Positions 13,123 through 20,944 of a stretch of 22,412 nucleotides of DNA are shown piece after piece (the first letter of the stretch is position 1; each line of letters starts with the position of its first letter). The notes beneath the pieces are model-generated. The model saw only the letters and a list, made by a program, of their open reading frames with translations, searched no databases and was not told where the DNA came from. The stretch is from assembly GCA_937907605.1 (NCBI GenBank), contig CALCYI010000056.1, positions 1 to 22,412 of the forward strand, given 5' to 3'. The DNA comes from an uncultured Clostridia bacterium. GTDB lineage: Bacteria; Bacillota; Clostridia; Oscillospirales; Acutalibacteraceae. A program made the position numbers and the translations under genes.

Positions 13123-16100
13123 TTAGGCAGCAATTACGCTATTGTGCATTGCGTTTACAATGTTAAGAATAATCGGGACATTATCACTGAATAATGTAAC
13201 AATATCGTAGTTATCAAACGGTGATTTCTCAATTAAATCATTCGCTACAATATCTCCGTTTTCACGAACATAATCGATAATGGCTTTAACAAATTCCTGC
13301 TGCTGTGAATTAAGAATATTACCGCTCAAGAAATCGCCAAACCTTTCATTGATAACCGACTGTTCAATTCCGACAATGGAACGGATGAAAACAGCAAGGT
13401 TGTCAATGTCAGTTGCATTGTTATACTCATCAACTGTGCCAAGCTCATGCCAGAGAATTCTTTCAAGCTCCTTAACATCAGTAGCATCAATAGGAACAAG
13501 ATTTTGTATCTTTTTAACCGTTTTATTATCTGTATGCTCTGCCAGATAATCAATAACCTTTTCCTTATATGTTCTGATATCAATGAGCCCTTCGCCGTCA
13601 TAGTCTAGTGAAATAATGTCATCAGGTGTATCCACATCAATGGGCGGGAGCTTCGGTGGCAGGAATTGAATTAATTCTCTAATTTCTTTTCTGTATTTTT
13701 CAAGATCGTCAATCTTTGGAGACTCCCAAAATTTATTTGACACAAGAGTTTTGAGCGTTTCGGCTTTGCTAATAATAGCAGGAATAGAGGCATTGTCCAG
13801 CAGTACTCTTGAAACGATCCGTACCCTGTTTACATTCCGTCCTGCTTGGCTGATATTACCGTTTGCAAGAACAGATAATTCGACCATAAGCATCTGATAG
13901 TCAAATGCCAGGGCGCCCTTAGACTGATTTAAGTCGTTATCAACAAGTCTGGAAAGGTGCAGTTGAATTTCCTTTTTCTCAAGGAGGGATAATGCGTTCC
14001 ATTTATCCGCATCACAATATTTATCCACATACATCATTTTGTCTCTGACCGATATACGTGAATCATTCTGTTTAATCGCGATTATCTTGCTATAAAGCTG
14101 AGGCTTTAGTTTGTCATAGTAAGCCTTGTGAGACGGATTTGACTGATGCTCATACTTTTGCAGTTCGACAAGAATGTCCAGCTTAACATCAAATAACCGT
14201 TGCGACAATGATTTGCCGTTGCTGTTAATCATTCCATCAGGATGCTCATCGAAGTATTCAAAGTTTCCGCAATAATCAAATATCAAGAAAAATGCTTTAT
14301 CTTTGCCGTCAATCAGATTTGGGCATAGTCTGGTACCTCTACCTATCATCTGGATGAACTTTATCTTTGATTTAACGGGCTTGAAGAAGACGAGGTTAAG
14401 AACAGAAGGAACATCTATACCCGTGTCCAGCATATCAACAGATACAGCAATTCTGAATTCGTCATCCTCCTCAAATTTTACGATTCGGTCATTTGCATAT
14501 TTTACATAGTTGTCAATCAACTGGCAATAGTTATCGCCATATTGAGGATAGAGTTCCTTGAAAGTATCAACAATCAGTTCGGCATGCCTGTGGTTATAGG
14601 CAAAAACAATGCTTTTACCTACCTTCTGACCACCATCAACGCGCAATCCGTTTTCCATCAAATCCTCGATAACGCGCTTGCAAGTGTCCTTATTGTAGAA
14701 GAGTTTAAAGAGCGTTTCTTTGGGTATGACGAAATCATCCTCAACATCATCGTCGAGAATTGTATCCGCCTTTACTTTATCTTCATCGCTTAAATCGCCG
14801 TACTTTATACCACGGCTTAAAAGCTTCGTCGTTCTGGATTCCACCTTGTAATTTACAAGATAGTGATCTTTAACCGCTTCTTCTAAAGAATATGCGAAGT
14901 TCGGCTCGTCCTGTTCGCAATTAAAGAGTTGATATGTACTTGCATCAACCTCGTTTTTCGGTGTAGCGGTTAAGCCAACAAGTAAGCTGTCAAAATACTG
15001 AAATATGGAACCGTATTTGTTAAAAACGCTGCGGTGCGCTTCATCAATAATGATCAAGTCAAATCTCGCCGAAGTAAATTCCTTATCTTCAGCGTCAATA
15101 TACCCAATCATCGTCTGATGCGTTGAAAAAGTAATTCTTGCATTTGGCTCATCCGCCAATTTTTTATCGTTCAGAACGCAGTAGCTCATGTTTGGAAGCA
15201 GTTTTTTGAAGTTTTTAAATGCTTGTTCCACAAGGCTGGTTCTGTCAGCAAGGAACAGGACGTTTTTAATCCACTTGTTCCGCAAGAGCACATCAACCAG
15301 CGAGATGGATACCCTGGTTTTACCAGTTCCTGTAGCCATTACAAGTAAGCCCCTGCGATGCTTTTCATTAAAGCGTTCACAGATGCTGGTAATCGCCATT
15401 TTCTGATACGGTCTGTTCGTAATTTCGTCTTTAATTGTCAGGTCTGTTATATCGTTCCTGCTTCGTTTTTGAAGCATGTATTCCAATTCGTCAAGTGTAT
15501 GGAACGCCATAACACGCCTTGCAGGGTAGGTACCGTCCACAACATAAATCTCATACCCGTTTGTATAGTACAAAACAGGTACATAACCGTATTTGTTTTT
15601 CATACAGTCGCCGTATAGCTTTACCTGATGAGAGCCTACCACAGGGTCAACGCTTGTCTTTTTCGCCTCAACAATAGCAAGCGGCTTCCCGTCCTTACCA
15701 TAGAGCACATAGTCACAAAAGCCTATTCCCGAAGCATTTGGCATACCTTCGACAGGGATTTCACAGCAAGCCTTTGAGGGATATACGGTTCCTGATTTAA
15801 CTTTTGTCCCGTTAGGAAGCGTTGTTTCATGGTTCGGTTCAAGAACATTCCAGCCCGCTTCTTTCAGATATTCATCTATGTAAATCCTTCTGGTATCTGC
15901 TTCACTTAAAAAGCGGGGCAGAACAATCTTTTTGATTTCATCAGGAGCTTCGTATTTCTTAATTACGAAACGAATAAAGAATTCAAGATTATCAAGCGCA
16001 AGTCTGGCGTGCGTTTTCTTGATTTTCATATCATGCTGTGCATTCATTCCGAGCTTACGAATAAAATGTAATGACTCAAGAATAACAACATTGTCGACAA

Positions 16101-16317
16101 AAGGCGCAATGACACTACCGTCAAGAAGTTCCAGCATCGTCGCCTTTTCAGGTACGCGAGCACCTTCTTTACGGTAGATAAAACGAATGACAGTGTCCAA
16201 AGCCTCACGGCATTTTAAAGCAGCGTCAGTAGGCTTGTCCGCCTGTTCTGCTTCAATGCAAAGGGTCTGAATTCCAGTATATTCAGTTTTGTCATTCAGA
16301 AAATCAAATCTGGTCAT
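13123..16317 (-). CDS. hsdR: Type I restriction enzyme R subunit (HsdR), nuclease-translocase
   Basis: This 1064-residue protein is complete. Residues 1-125 form a DUF4145-like N-terminal helical region. The nuclease domain shows Asp202 (FCDYVLYG) and Glu217-x-Lys219 (IVEAKK), a PD-(D/E)xK set. The helicase motor follows, with Walker A ATGTGKT (328-334), DEAH (425-428), GLTATP (448-453) and the later FIQMIGRGTRLCP. The C-terminal region fits the R-subunit helical domain that docks on the methyltransferase core. HsdR cuts DNA far from the site after ATP-driven translocation, but needs HsdM and HsdS for targeting. AAGGTGATACT precedes the ATG. It lies 14 nt after abiH and is followed by the metallopeptidase gene. 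Confidence 0.97.
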   Translation of the reverse strand: MTRFDFLNDKTEYTGIQTLCIEAEQADKPTDAALKCREALDTVIRFIYRKEGARVPEKATMLELLDGSVIAPFVDNVVILESLHFIRKLGMNAQHDMKIKKTHARLALDNLEFFIRFVIKKYEAPDEIKKIVLPRFLSEADTRRIYIDEYLKEAGWNVLEPNHETTLPNGTKVKSGTVYPSKACCEIPVEGMPNASGIGFCDYVLYGKDGKPLAIVEAKKTSVDPVVGSHQVKLYGDCMKNKYGYVPVLYYTNGYEIYVVDGTYPARRVMAFHTLDELEYMLQKRSRNDITDLTIKDEITNRPYQKMAITSICERFNEKHRRGLLVMATGTGKTRVSISLVDVLLRNKWIKNVLFLADRTSLVEQAFKNFKKLLPNMSYCVLNDKKLADEPNARITFSTHQTMIGYIDAEDKEFTSARFDLIIIDEAHRSVFNKYGSIFQYFDSLLVGLTATPKNEVDASTYQLFNCEQDEPNFAYSLEEAVKDHYLVNYKVESRTTKLLSRGIKYGDLSDEDKVKADTILDDDVEDDFVIPKETLFKLFYNKDTCKRVIEDLMENGLRVDGGQKVGKSIVFAYNHRHAELIVDTFKELYPQYGDNYCQLIDNYVKYANDRIVKFEEDDEFRIAVSVDMLDTGIDVPSVLNLVFFKPVKSKIKFIQMIGRGTRLCPNLIDGKDKAFFLIFDYCGNFEYFDEHPDGMINSNGKSLSQRLFDVKLDILVELQKYEHQSNPSHKAYYDKLKPQLYSKIIAIKQNDSRISVRDKMMYVDKYCDADKWNALSLLEKKEIQLHLSRLVDNDLNQSKGALAFDYQMLMVELSVLANGNISQAGRNVNRVRIVSRVLLDNASIPAIISKAETLKTLVSNKFWESPKIDDLEKYRKEIRELIQFLPPKLPPIDVDTPDDIISLDYDGEGLIDIRTYKEKVIDYLAEHTDNKTVKKIQNLVPIDATDVKELERILWHELGTVDEYNNATDIDNLAVFIRSIVGIEQSVINERFGDFLSGNILNSQQQEFVKAIIDYVRENGDIVANDLIEKSPFDNYDIVTLFSDNVPIILNIVNAMHNSVIAA

Positions 16318-16331
16318 AGTATCACCTTGTG

Positions 16332-17390
16332 TTAATTATTCAAATACTTGTCATCTATCATTTTGTTAACAGCTTTATCTACAAGATCACGGTGTTCTTT
16401 CATTAAATCCATCTCAAAAATATTTTTATGTACCGCAATATGGATTCTGTCTTTAAGTGCATTTGTGTTTATATTCTTTTGAGTATTAAACGAAAGTATT
16501 TTGTTCTTTATGGTTTCGTTTTTATCAATCCAATCGAAAGGCACAGTTGTCTGAAAATCTGGATCATAGTCAAATAGTACAAGTTGAAATTCAGGACTTG
16601 CATTTAACCATTGTACAATTGTATCCCACCATAAGGCATCAGTTTTTCCCATTGACATACCATAAATAACAATTATAGCACTTCTGCTTATAATATTTCT
16701 TGCGTCGATTTCATTGTTATATCCCAGCAGTTGATTAATTGTAGGCTTAACTATACGCGATACAAATGTTGGATCATTAGCTAATGTTTTGTTTTTTATT
16801 TGTGAAATGTCATTTACTCCAATGATGGGGTAGAAATCGCACTTCCCATGAACATTAATTATGTTGCCAATATTGTATTTTAGTTCTTTTGTCTTATTAA
16901 CCTTTGTTACTTCAAGACACTTTGAAAAAATATCTGTATAGTTAAAGTTTATAAAATTACACACATAACGCTCGTTACGATACTTTTGAAAAAGGCGCGT
17001 TATTTTGTTATTTGATACTTTATTCAAATTGTCAAGACTAAAGAAATTTGTAAGTGCTTTTTCAAATGTGCCCTTTATCAGGGCAACATCCTTATAGCTT
17101 AACAGTTCTTCTTGTTTCTTTATGTAGTCAATAAAACTGATTTCGAAGTCCTTAATCTGTTCAAAAAAGTTGTTTTTTGTATCAGGCGAAAACTTTTCAG
17201 TATAATCTCCCAAGGCTGATTCAAAAGCGGCCCAAGTTTTATAGTCGGAACCTATTTCTTCAGACAACATGCGTATTTCATCAGGTTTATCTATTGATTG
17301 TCCCTGATATAATGGGAAAAAGTCAACAAATCTCGAGCTCATTCCAACTCCAATATCGAATCCGTTGCCTATTAAGAAGGTGATTTCCAT
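16332..17390 (-). CDS. abiH: AbiH-family abortive infection protein
   Basis: The 352-residue protein begins ITFLIGNGFDIGVGMSSRFVDFF, the signature opening of the AbiH family, and carries NFINFNYTDIF (145-155), NVHGKCDFYPIIGVND (179-194) and IVIYGMSMGKTDALWW. AbiH proteins stop lactococcal phages after infection; the biochemical activity is not established, though GNGFD and NFNYT..HG resemble nucleotide-binding loops of SIR2-like domains. It lies between the specificity and restriction genes on the same strand, with 25 nt before it and 14 nt after it, so it is cotranscribed with the restriction system. The ribosome site (GAGGAG) is about 12 nt from the ATG, longer than usual, hinting at modest translation. 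Confidence 0.9.
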   Translation of the reverse strand: MEITFLIGNGFDIGVGMSSRFVDFFPLYQGQSIDKPDEIRMLSEEIGSDYKTWAAFESALGDYTEKFSPDTKNNFFEQIKDFEISFIDYIKKQEELLSYKDVALIKGTFEKALTNFFSLDNLNKVSNNKITRLFQKYRNERYVCNFINFNYTDIFSKCLEVTKVNKTKELKYNIGNIINVHGKCDFYPIIGVNDISQIKNKTLANDPTFVSRIVKPTINQLLGYNNEIDARNIISRSAIIVIYGMSMGKTDALWWDTIVQWLNASPEFQLVLFDYDPDFQTTVPFDWIDKNETIKNKILSFNTQKNINTNALKDRIHIAVHKNIFEMDLMKEHRDLVDKAVNKMIDDKYLNN

Positions 17391-17415
17391 AATTCAATTA
17401 TTCTCCTCGTTTTGA

Positions 17416-17601
17416 TCAAAATAACTGCCGAAACATATTCAGCATATAATTAGTCATTAGGGTGTTTTTTAATTCATTCACAAAGCGGTTTTTACCTTGT
17501 GGTGACAATTCGTTAAATGATTTTTGAAACTGATTCCAATCTTTTACTGTCTTTTCGTATTTGTCAGTTGGCTCAATATCAAGTTGTGGAGTATAGTCCA
17601 T
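17416..17601 (-). CDS. 61-residue acidic helical protein upstream of abiH
   Basis: A clear GAGGTGAAACT precedes the ATG at 17601. The sequence (MDYTPQLDIEPTDKYEKTVKDWNQFQKSFNELSPQGKNRFVNELKNTLMTNYMLNMFRQLF) cannot be assigned to a family; it is helical, with an amphipathic C-terminal half. It ends 25 nt before abiH, so it could be a regulator or antitoxin-like partner for AbiH. No evidence beyond position supports that. The 150 nt between it and hsdS contain the out-of-frame remains of the hsdS tail. Confidence 0.65.
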   Translation of the reverse strand: MDYTPQLDIEPTDKYEKTVKDWNQFQKSFNELSPQGKNRFVNELKNTLMTNYMLNMFRQLF

Positions 17602-17752
17602 AGTTTCACCTCGCTTTGAGAATAGTATATCAGTATTCTTTCGGCGCCACAAGGTCAAAAATGGGTCATTTTCAGGTCATTCTTGTGCAGTTTTCGTTCA
17701 CTTTTTGTATTTTGATATATGAAATATTGTTTCCTCAAACTGCTAAATATCG

Positions 17753-18853
17753 CTATATTTCGTCAAGTGCCTTTTGCACGACAACTTTTGATTTGTCGAC
17801 TTCTTGAACAAAATCAGCGAACTTCATTTGCTCATCCATATACGGAATAATATATTCAAAATCACGTATTTTTTGCATATTGATTGATGCCTGAGCAACC
17901 TGAGAAGCAAAAGTCATTATGTAATCGTGGCTATACATAAATAAATGTATCAAGAATATCGGATTAACCTTTTCTTTTTCAACTATTGAAATCTTTGCGA
18001 CATTAGGAGCCAAATGGTATTTGTCATCCTCATCGACCATAGCCACATCTCCGATTGTGCCTGCGTATGTCATCAATATGTCTCCATAATAAAGACGTGA
18101 ACGCGGAAGTTTAAGAGAGGTTTCTTTATCAATATATTTAACATTATCAAGAACGAGTTTACCTTTCTTGCAGTTTAATCCTCGCAGCATGATGATTTCA
18201 CCTGAATCTTGGTAATTAATATACTCGGTGAATTCGAAACCCGCCAACTTTGTCACATCACACAATTCGCCAATCTTATATCTGTTATTAGATTGCGCTT
18301 TTGTATCATTCGGGTCACCAAACATCTCGACAAATCGGGCTTTGATGAGATCATCAAGAGTTTGTAATTCTTGTTTACGCATTTGAATTATTGAGTACGT
18401 TTTTTCAAGATTGTCTGCGTATAGTTTTTGTTTGGAAAAACTGATATCAGGAACTACAATTTCTTCAAGCGCTTTTCTGCCAATAGCTTTAAATGTACTA
18501 CCTGTACCTTTTCGGTTTAACTCCTCATTTTTACCTTTTAGCATCCAAAAGATAAAATCAGATGAAACCTGCTCCTTGTCAGGTGTAATAGCAGCAAGGC
18601 CTCGCCCAATACAGCATTTTTCTTTTGCATAGTTCAACGCACCAATAGGTGCACGAACAGAAATCAGTATATCTCCCGATTCAGCTGTTTTTTTCGGTGA
18701 ATTACACCATACTCTTGTAACGGGATATCGTTCCCCAAAATCCGCATTACCTTGAAAGAACGGTATACCGTCTCCGCTTTCGTTGTAACTGCTTGATTCG
18801 GGCGATTGTCCCATATTGATTTTACAAACGTCTTTTAATTGTTTATACACCAT
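17753..18853 (-). CDS. hsdS: Type I specificity subunit HsdS with two TRDs, C-terminus frameshifted
   Basis: Residues 1-150 form the first target recognition domain (GIPFFQGNADFG, GDILISVRAPIGALN, CIGRGLAAI). Residues 151-180 are the central conserved helix (MRKQELQTLDDLIKARFVEMFGD), 190-340 the second TRD (MLRGLNCKKGKL, GDILMTYAGTIGD), and 341-366 the start of the last conserved helix (FADFVQEVDKSKVVVQKALDEI). The HsdS chain reads a bipartite DNA site and anchors two HsdM. The ATG at 18853 has AGGG 6 nt upstream; homology does not extend into the frame before it, which overlaps the recombinase gene. The expected tail ending (SLRKQYF) lies just beyond in another frame, so the last 15 or so residues appear lost by a 2-nt change. 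Confidence 0.9.
   Translation of the reverse strand: MVYKQLKDVCKINMGQSPESSSYNESGDGIPFFQGNADFGERYPVTRVWCNSPKKTAESGDILISVRAPIGALNYAKEKCCIGRGLAAITPDKEQVSSDFIFWMLKGKNEELNRKGTGSTFKAIGRKALEEIVVPDISFSKQKLYADNLEKTYSIIQMRKQELQTLDDLIKARFVEMFGDPNDTKAQSNNRYKIGELCDVTKLAGFEFTEYINYQDSGEIIMLRGLNCKKGKLVLDNVKYIDKETSLKLPRSRLYYGDILMTYAGTIGDVAMVDEDDKYHLAPNVAKISIVEKEKVNPIFLIHLFMYSHDYIMTFASQVAQASINMQKIRDFEYIIPYMDEQMKFADFVQEVDKSKVVVQKALDEI
17760..17809. repeat. hsdS 3' repeat, copy 1 (site 1)
   Basis: This 50-bp segment matches 19941-19990 at 47 of 50 positions in direct orientation; the last 31 bp are identical. It encodes the conserved VQEVDKSKVV helix and contains CGACAA-CTTTTGAT-TTGTCG (17779-17798), a candidate recombinase core site. 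Confidence 0.85.
18319..18347. repeat. hsdS central repeat, copy 1 (site 2)
   Basis: Bases 18319-18339 are identical to 20485-20505 in direct orientation and encode RFVEMF. The core is CGACAA-ATCGGGCT-TTGATG, so its right arm is degenerate compared with the other three copies. Confidence 0.8.
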
Positions 18854-18884
18854 TTTTATCCCTACAAATCCGAATTTGTAAGGA

Positions 18885-19853
18885 TTAGGCAACATATTTT
18901 CTGTGTGCTGTTTTAACATTGGATTGATTAACAATTGCATACTGCATTGTGGTGTCAATTTGCGAATGACCGAGAATTTTTTGCACCTGTTCAATGGGCA
19001 TGCCCTTGTCAATCGCCCTCGTTGCCATCGTTCGCCTGAATTTGTGCGGATGAACGCGGTCAATATTCAGTTTTCTACCAAGAACTCGCAATCGGATTTC
19101 CACACCGCTGATTTTCAGCCTGTCATACGGTGCATCGAGCGTTACAAACAGGGCAGGATTATTATCATTTCTGCTGTTCAGATACGAAATCAAGTGCAAT
19201 TTAGCCTTAGCGTCAAAATACACTCTGCGTTCCTTGTCGCCTTTTCCGACAACAACACATTCACGTTCTTCAAAATTTAAGTCCGAAATGTTGAGGTTCA
19301 CCAACTCGCCAACACGAATGCCCGTTGAATACAACAAATCAATCATCGCCAAATCTCGCAGGCATGGGCAGTTGTCGCGCAGCTTTTCAATCATTTCATC
19401 AGTGATAACTTCCTTAACCTGCTTTTTAGTTTTGATTTTATGAATTCGCCTCATCGGGCTTTTCAAAATGTGATCTTCCTCCTCAAGCCATGAAAAGAAG
19501 CCCGAAAGATTACGCCGAATATTATCAATCGTCGTGTTGCTGCAATTGTTTGTGTTTTGGTATTCAGAAAGATACAGCCTAATTCGCTCGGTAGAAATCT
19601 GGCGAATAGGCTCATGAACTACCTTAAAGAAATTGCATAACGTCGTATTGTAGTAATCAATGGTCCTGGCGGAGCAGCCTTCTATCTTCTTTGCATCCAA
19701 ATACATTTGCTGATACTTGCTATTTTCGGCAGGCTTTTGGATTGGTCTGTTATCCGACAACTTTTTCAGCAGTACCTGTTGCAGCCTTTTCTGCTGTTCA
19801 ACGCTCAGATATTCTTCCATTTCGTTCAGAATTTCGGTGATTACGGTTTCCAT
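18885..19853 (-). CDS. Tyrosine recombinase of the hsdS switching cassette
   Basis: Numbers count from an ATG two codons upstream (19859). An N-terminal SAM-like core-binding domain (49-140) precedes the catalytic domain. The active-site set is complete: Arg182 (TGIRVGEL), Lys206 (GKGDKERR), His272 and Arg275 (HPHKFRRTMAT), His298 (LGHS) and Tyr307 (MQYA). The XerC/D-like protein sits between a full hsdS and a silent hsdS cassette on the same strand, the arrangement seen in phase-variable type I systems, where such enzymes exchange TRDs. The ATG at 19853 has AGGGG at 7-nt spacing; the ATG at 19859 would touch the site. An extended -10 promoter lies just upstream. The hsdS start is 31 nt after its stop, so the recombinase and hsdS are cotranscribed. 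Confidence 0.93.
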   Translation of the reverse strand: METVITEILNEMEEYLSVEQQKRLQQVLLKKLSDNRPIQKPAENSKYQQMYLDAKKIEGCSARTIDYYNTTLCNFFKVVHEPIRQISTERIRLYLSEYQNTNNCSNTTIDNIRRNLSGFFSWLEEEDHILKSPMRRIHKIKTKKQVKEVITDEMIEKLRDNCPCLRDLAMIDLLYSTGIRVGELVNLNISDLNFEERECVVVGKGDKERRVYFDAKAKLHLISYLNSRNDNNPALFVTLDAPYDRLKISGVEIRLRVLGRKLNIDRVHPHKFRRTMATRAIDKGMPIEQVQKILGHSQIDTTMQYAIVNQSNVKTAHRKYVA

Positions 19854-19883
19854 ATTCATTCCCCTTTATGATTTTTTAGGGAA

Positions 19884-19892
19884 ATTATACCA
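19884..19892 (-). promoter_or_regulatory. Extended -10 promoter of the recombinase-hsdS-abiH-hsdR operon
   Basis: Minus strand TGGTATAAT (TGn plus consensus -10) lies in the gap between the silent hsdS cassette and the recombinase gene. No strong -35 is present, as expected for an extended -10 type. It makes the downstream operon independent of transcription through the cassette. Confidence 0.6.
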
Positions 19893-19940
19893 TATCAACC
19901 GAAATATTGCTGCATCAGGCTATCAAACAATAACTGCGCC

Positions 19941-19990
19941 TCATCAAGCGCCTTTTGCGCGACAACTTTTGATTTGTCGACTTCTTGAAC
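19941..19990. repeat. hsdS 3' repeat, copy 2 (site 3)
   Basis: Direct partner of 17760-17809, with the same core CGACAA-CTTTTGAT-TTGTCG at 19960-19979. Bases 19960-19990 are identical to 17779-17809. Confidence 0.85.
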
Positions 19991-20484
19991 GAACTCTGCA
20001 AACTTGTTTTGTTGTTTAGATGAAGGCACTTTTATCTTCAAAACTCTCAAGTCTGATAAATTGATTTGTTTTAAAGTTGCGCCTCGTGTGTGTTCCTGAA
20101 TATACCGTTGACTTTCGTCTGAATTAAGGAACGAATTAAGATATACTGGATTGATTTTGTTGCGATTATAACGAATAACTGCAATACCGCGAGTTACATT
20201 CATTCCATTGAAACGAGAATCGGTCAAAGCGGTTATTCCCGTAGTTCCTCGCACAGTAATTAATAACTCGTTCCCTTTTAGCTCAGTTTTCTTATATCCG
20301 TCGCCAATAGAACGATTTATATATTTTATATCTTTCGTTATTATCTTGCCATCAACAATATCAACTGGTCTGAGAACTCCCATGTCACCTGTGCCATCAT
20401 CTCCAGGTTGAACTATTCCATATGACAATCCTGCACCATCAATTATGAGGTTTATTAAATCCGTTTCAACATATTCTTCAGATT

Positions 20485-20521
20485 CAAACATCTCGACAAA
20501 TCGGGAGTTGTCGAGATGTTT
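20485..20521. repeat. hsdS central repeat, copy 2 (site 4), a 14-bp perfect inverted repeat
   Basis: AAACATCTCGACAA (20486-20499), 8-nt spacer, TTGTCGAGATGTTT (20508-20521). The left arm and spacer match site 2; the right arm is an inverted copy of the same sequence. The core is CGACAA-ATCGGGAG-TTGTCG (20494-20513). Confidence 0.85.
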
Positions 20522-20526
20522 AACAG

Positions 20527-20560
20527 GCAAGGAGCATATGGTGTTCCTTGCTTTTGTTTT
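20527..20560 (+). terminator. Plus-strand terminator with no plus-strand gene
   Basis: GCAAGGA-N11-TCCTTGC followed by TTTTGTTTT. It points away from site 4. No plus-strand gene currently precedes it, which suggests that a sequence once read in that direction. Confidence 0.6.
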
Positions 20561-20572
20561 ATAGTTTTTCTT

Positions 20573-20604
20573 AATAAAAAACACGGACTGAACGTATCAA
20601 TCCG
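20573..20604 (-). terminator. Terminator of the small membrane-protein operon
   Basis: On the minus strand AACACGGA and TCCGTGTT, with a partly paired loop, are followed by TTTTTATT. It ends transcription from 20621-21358 and insulates the silent hsdS cassette. Confidence 0.7.
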
Positions 20605-20620
20605 TGTTTGTTTGCTTATG

Positions 20621-20932
20621 TTATTTCTTTAAAAACTTTTTCTTGAATACGCCTTTAGGATCTTTAATCATAAGGACGATAATCCATGCAACCAGACCGA
20701 GTGCAACAACAGCCAGTCCGAGAAGAGAGTCGTTCAGAATATCTGCAAATTCCTGAACGAAATAATCTGCCTTCAATTCCGCATACTCAAAAACAAAGTC
20801 CATCAGCCACATCAGTGAAGCACCCCAATAGATAAGGGAAAGTGTTCCGAGTTTGTATGTATCTCTCTGCTCGTTGGTGTACCATACGATGGTAGCAATA
20901 ACAGCAGCGATAATTGTAATGAGTAACGTCAT
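20621..20932 (-). CDS. Small membrane protein, second gene of a two-gene operon
   Basis: This 103-residue protein has three predicted membrane helices (1-17, 28-45 and 68-90). The loop YTNEQRDTYKLGTLSLIYWGASLMW and the segment DFVFEYAELKADYFVQEFADILND look conserved, and the tail is basic (KKKFLKK). I recall similar pairs in gut clostridia as conserved hypothetical membrane proteins, but no function. AAGGAGG lies 7 nt before the ATG, and the gene starts 12 nt after its partner ends, so the two products probably act together. It is not related to the restriction locus by strand spacing, since a terminator separates them. Confidence 0.8.
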   Translation of the reverse strand: MTLLITIIAAVIATIVWYTNEQRDTYKLGTLSLIYWGASLMWLMDFVFEYAELKADYFVQEFADILNDSLLGLAVVALGLVAWIIVLMIKDPKGVFKKKFLKK

Positions 20933-20944
20933 GATATATCCTCC

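Larger units (their letters stand above)
19895..20584 (-). pseudogene. Silent hsdS cassette: one alternative TRD with flanking conserved helices
   Basis: From SRFVEMFESEEYVETDLINLI the frame is a single HsdS target recognition domain (VLRPVDIVDGKI, GNELLITVRGTTGI, RGATLKQINLSDLRVLKIKVP). The natural C-terminus follows, EFVQEVDKSKVVAQKALDEAQLLFDSLMQQYFG. The first 29 residues of the open frame are not HsdS, start at GTG without a ribosome site, and overlap a terminator, so it should not be translated here. It shares the central and 3' segments with the full hsdS, so recombination would swap in this TRD as the second half. Its intact tail could also repair the frameshifted tail of the expressed copy. 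Confidence 0.85.

Noticed and set aside
18854..19063. N-terminal extension of hsdS by 70 residues
   Set aside because: It overlaps the recombinase gene in another frame, lacks HsdS similarity, and a good ATG with AGGG exists at 18853.
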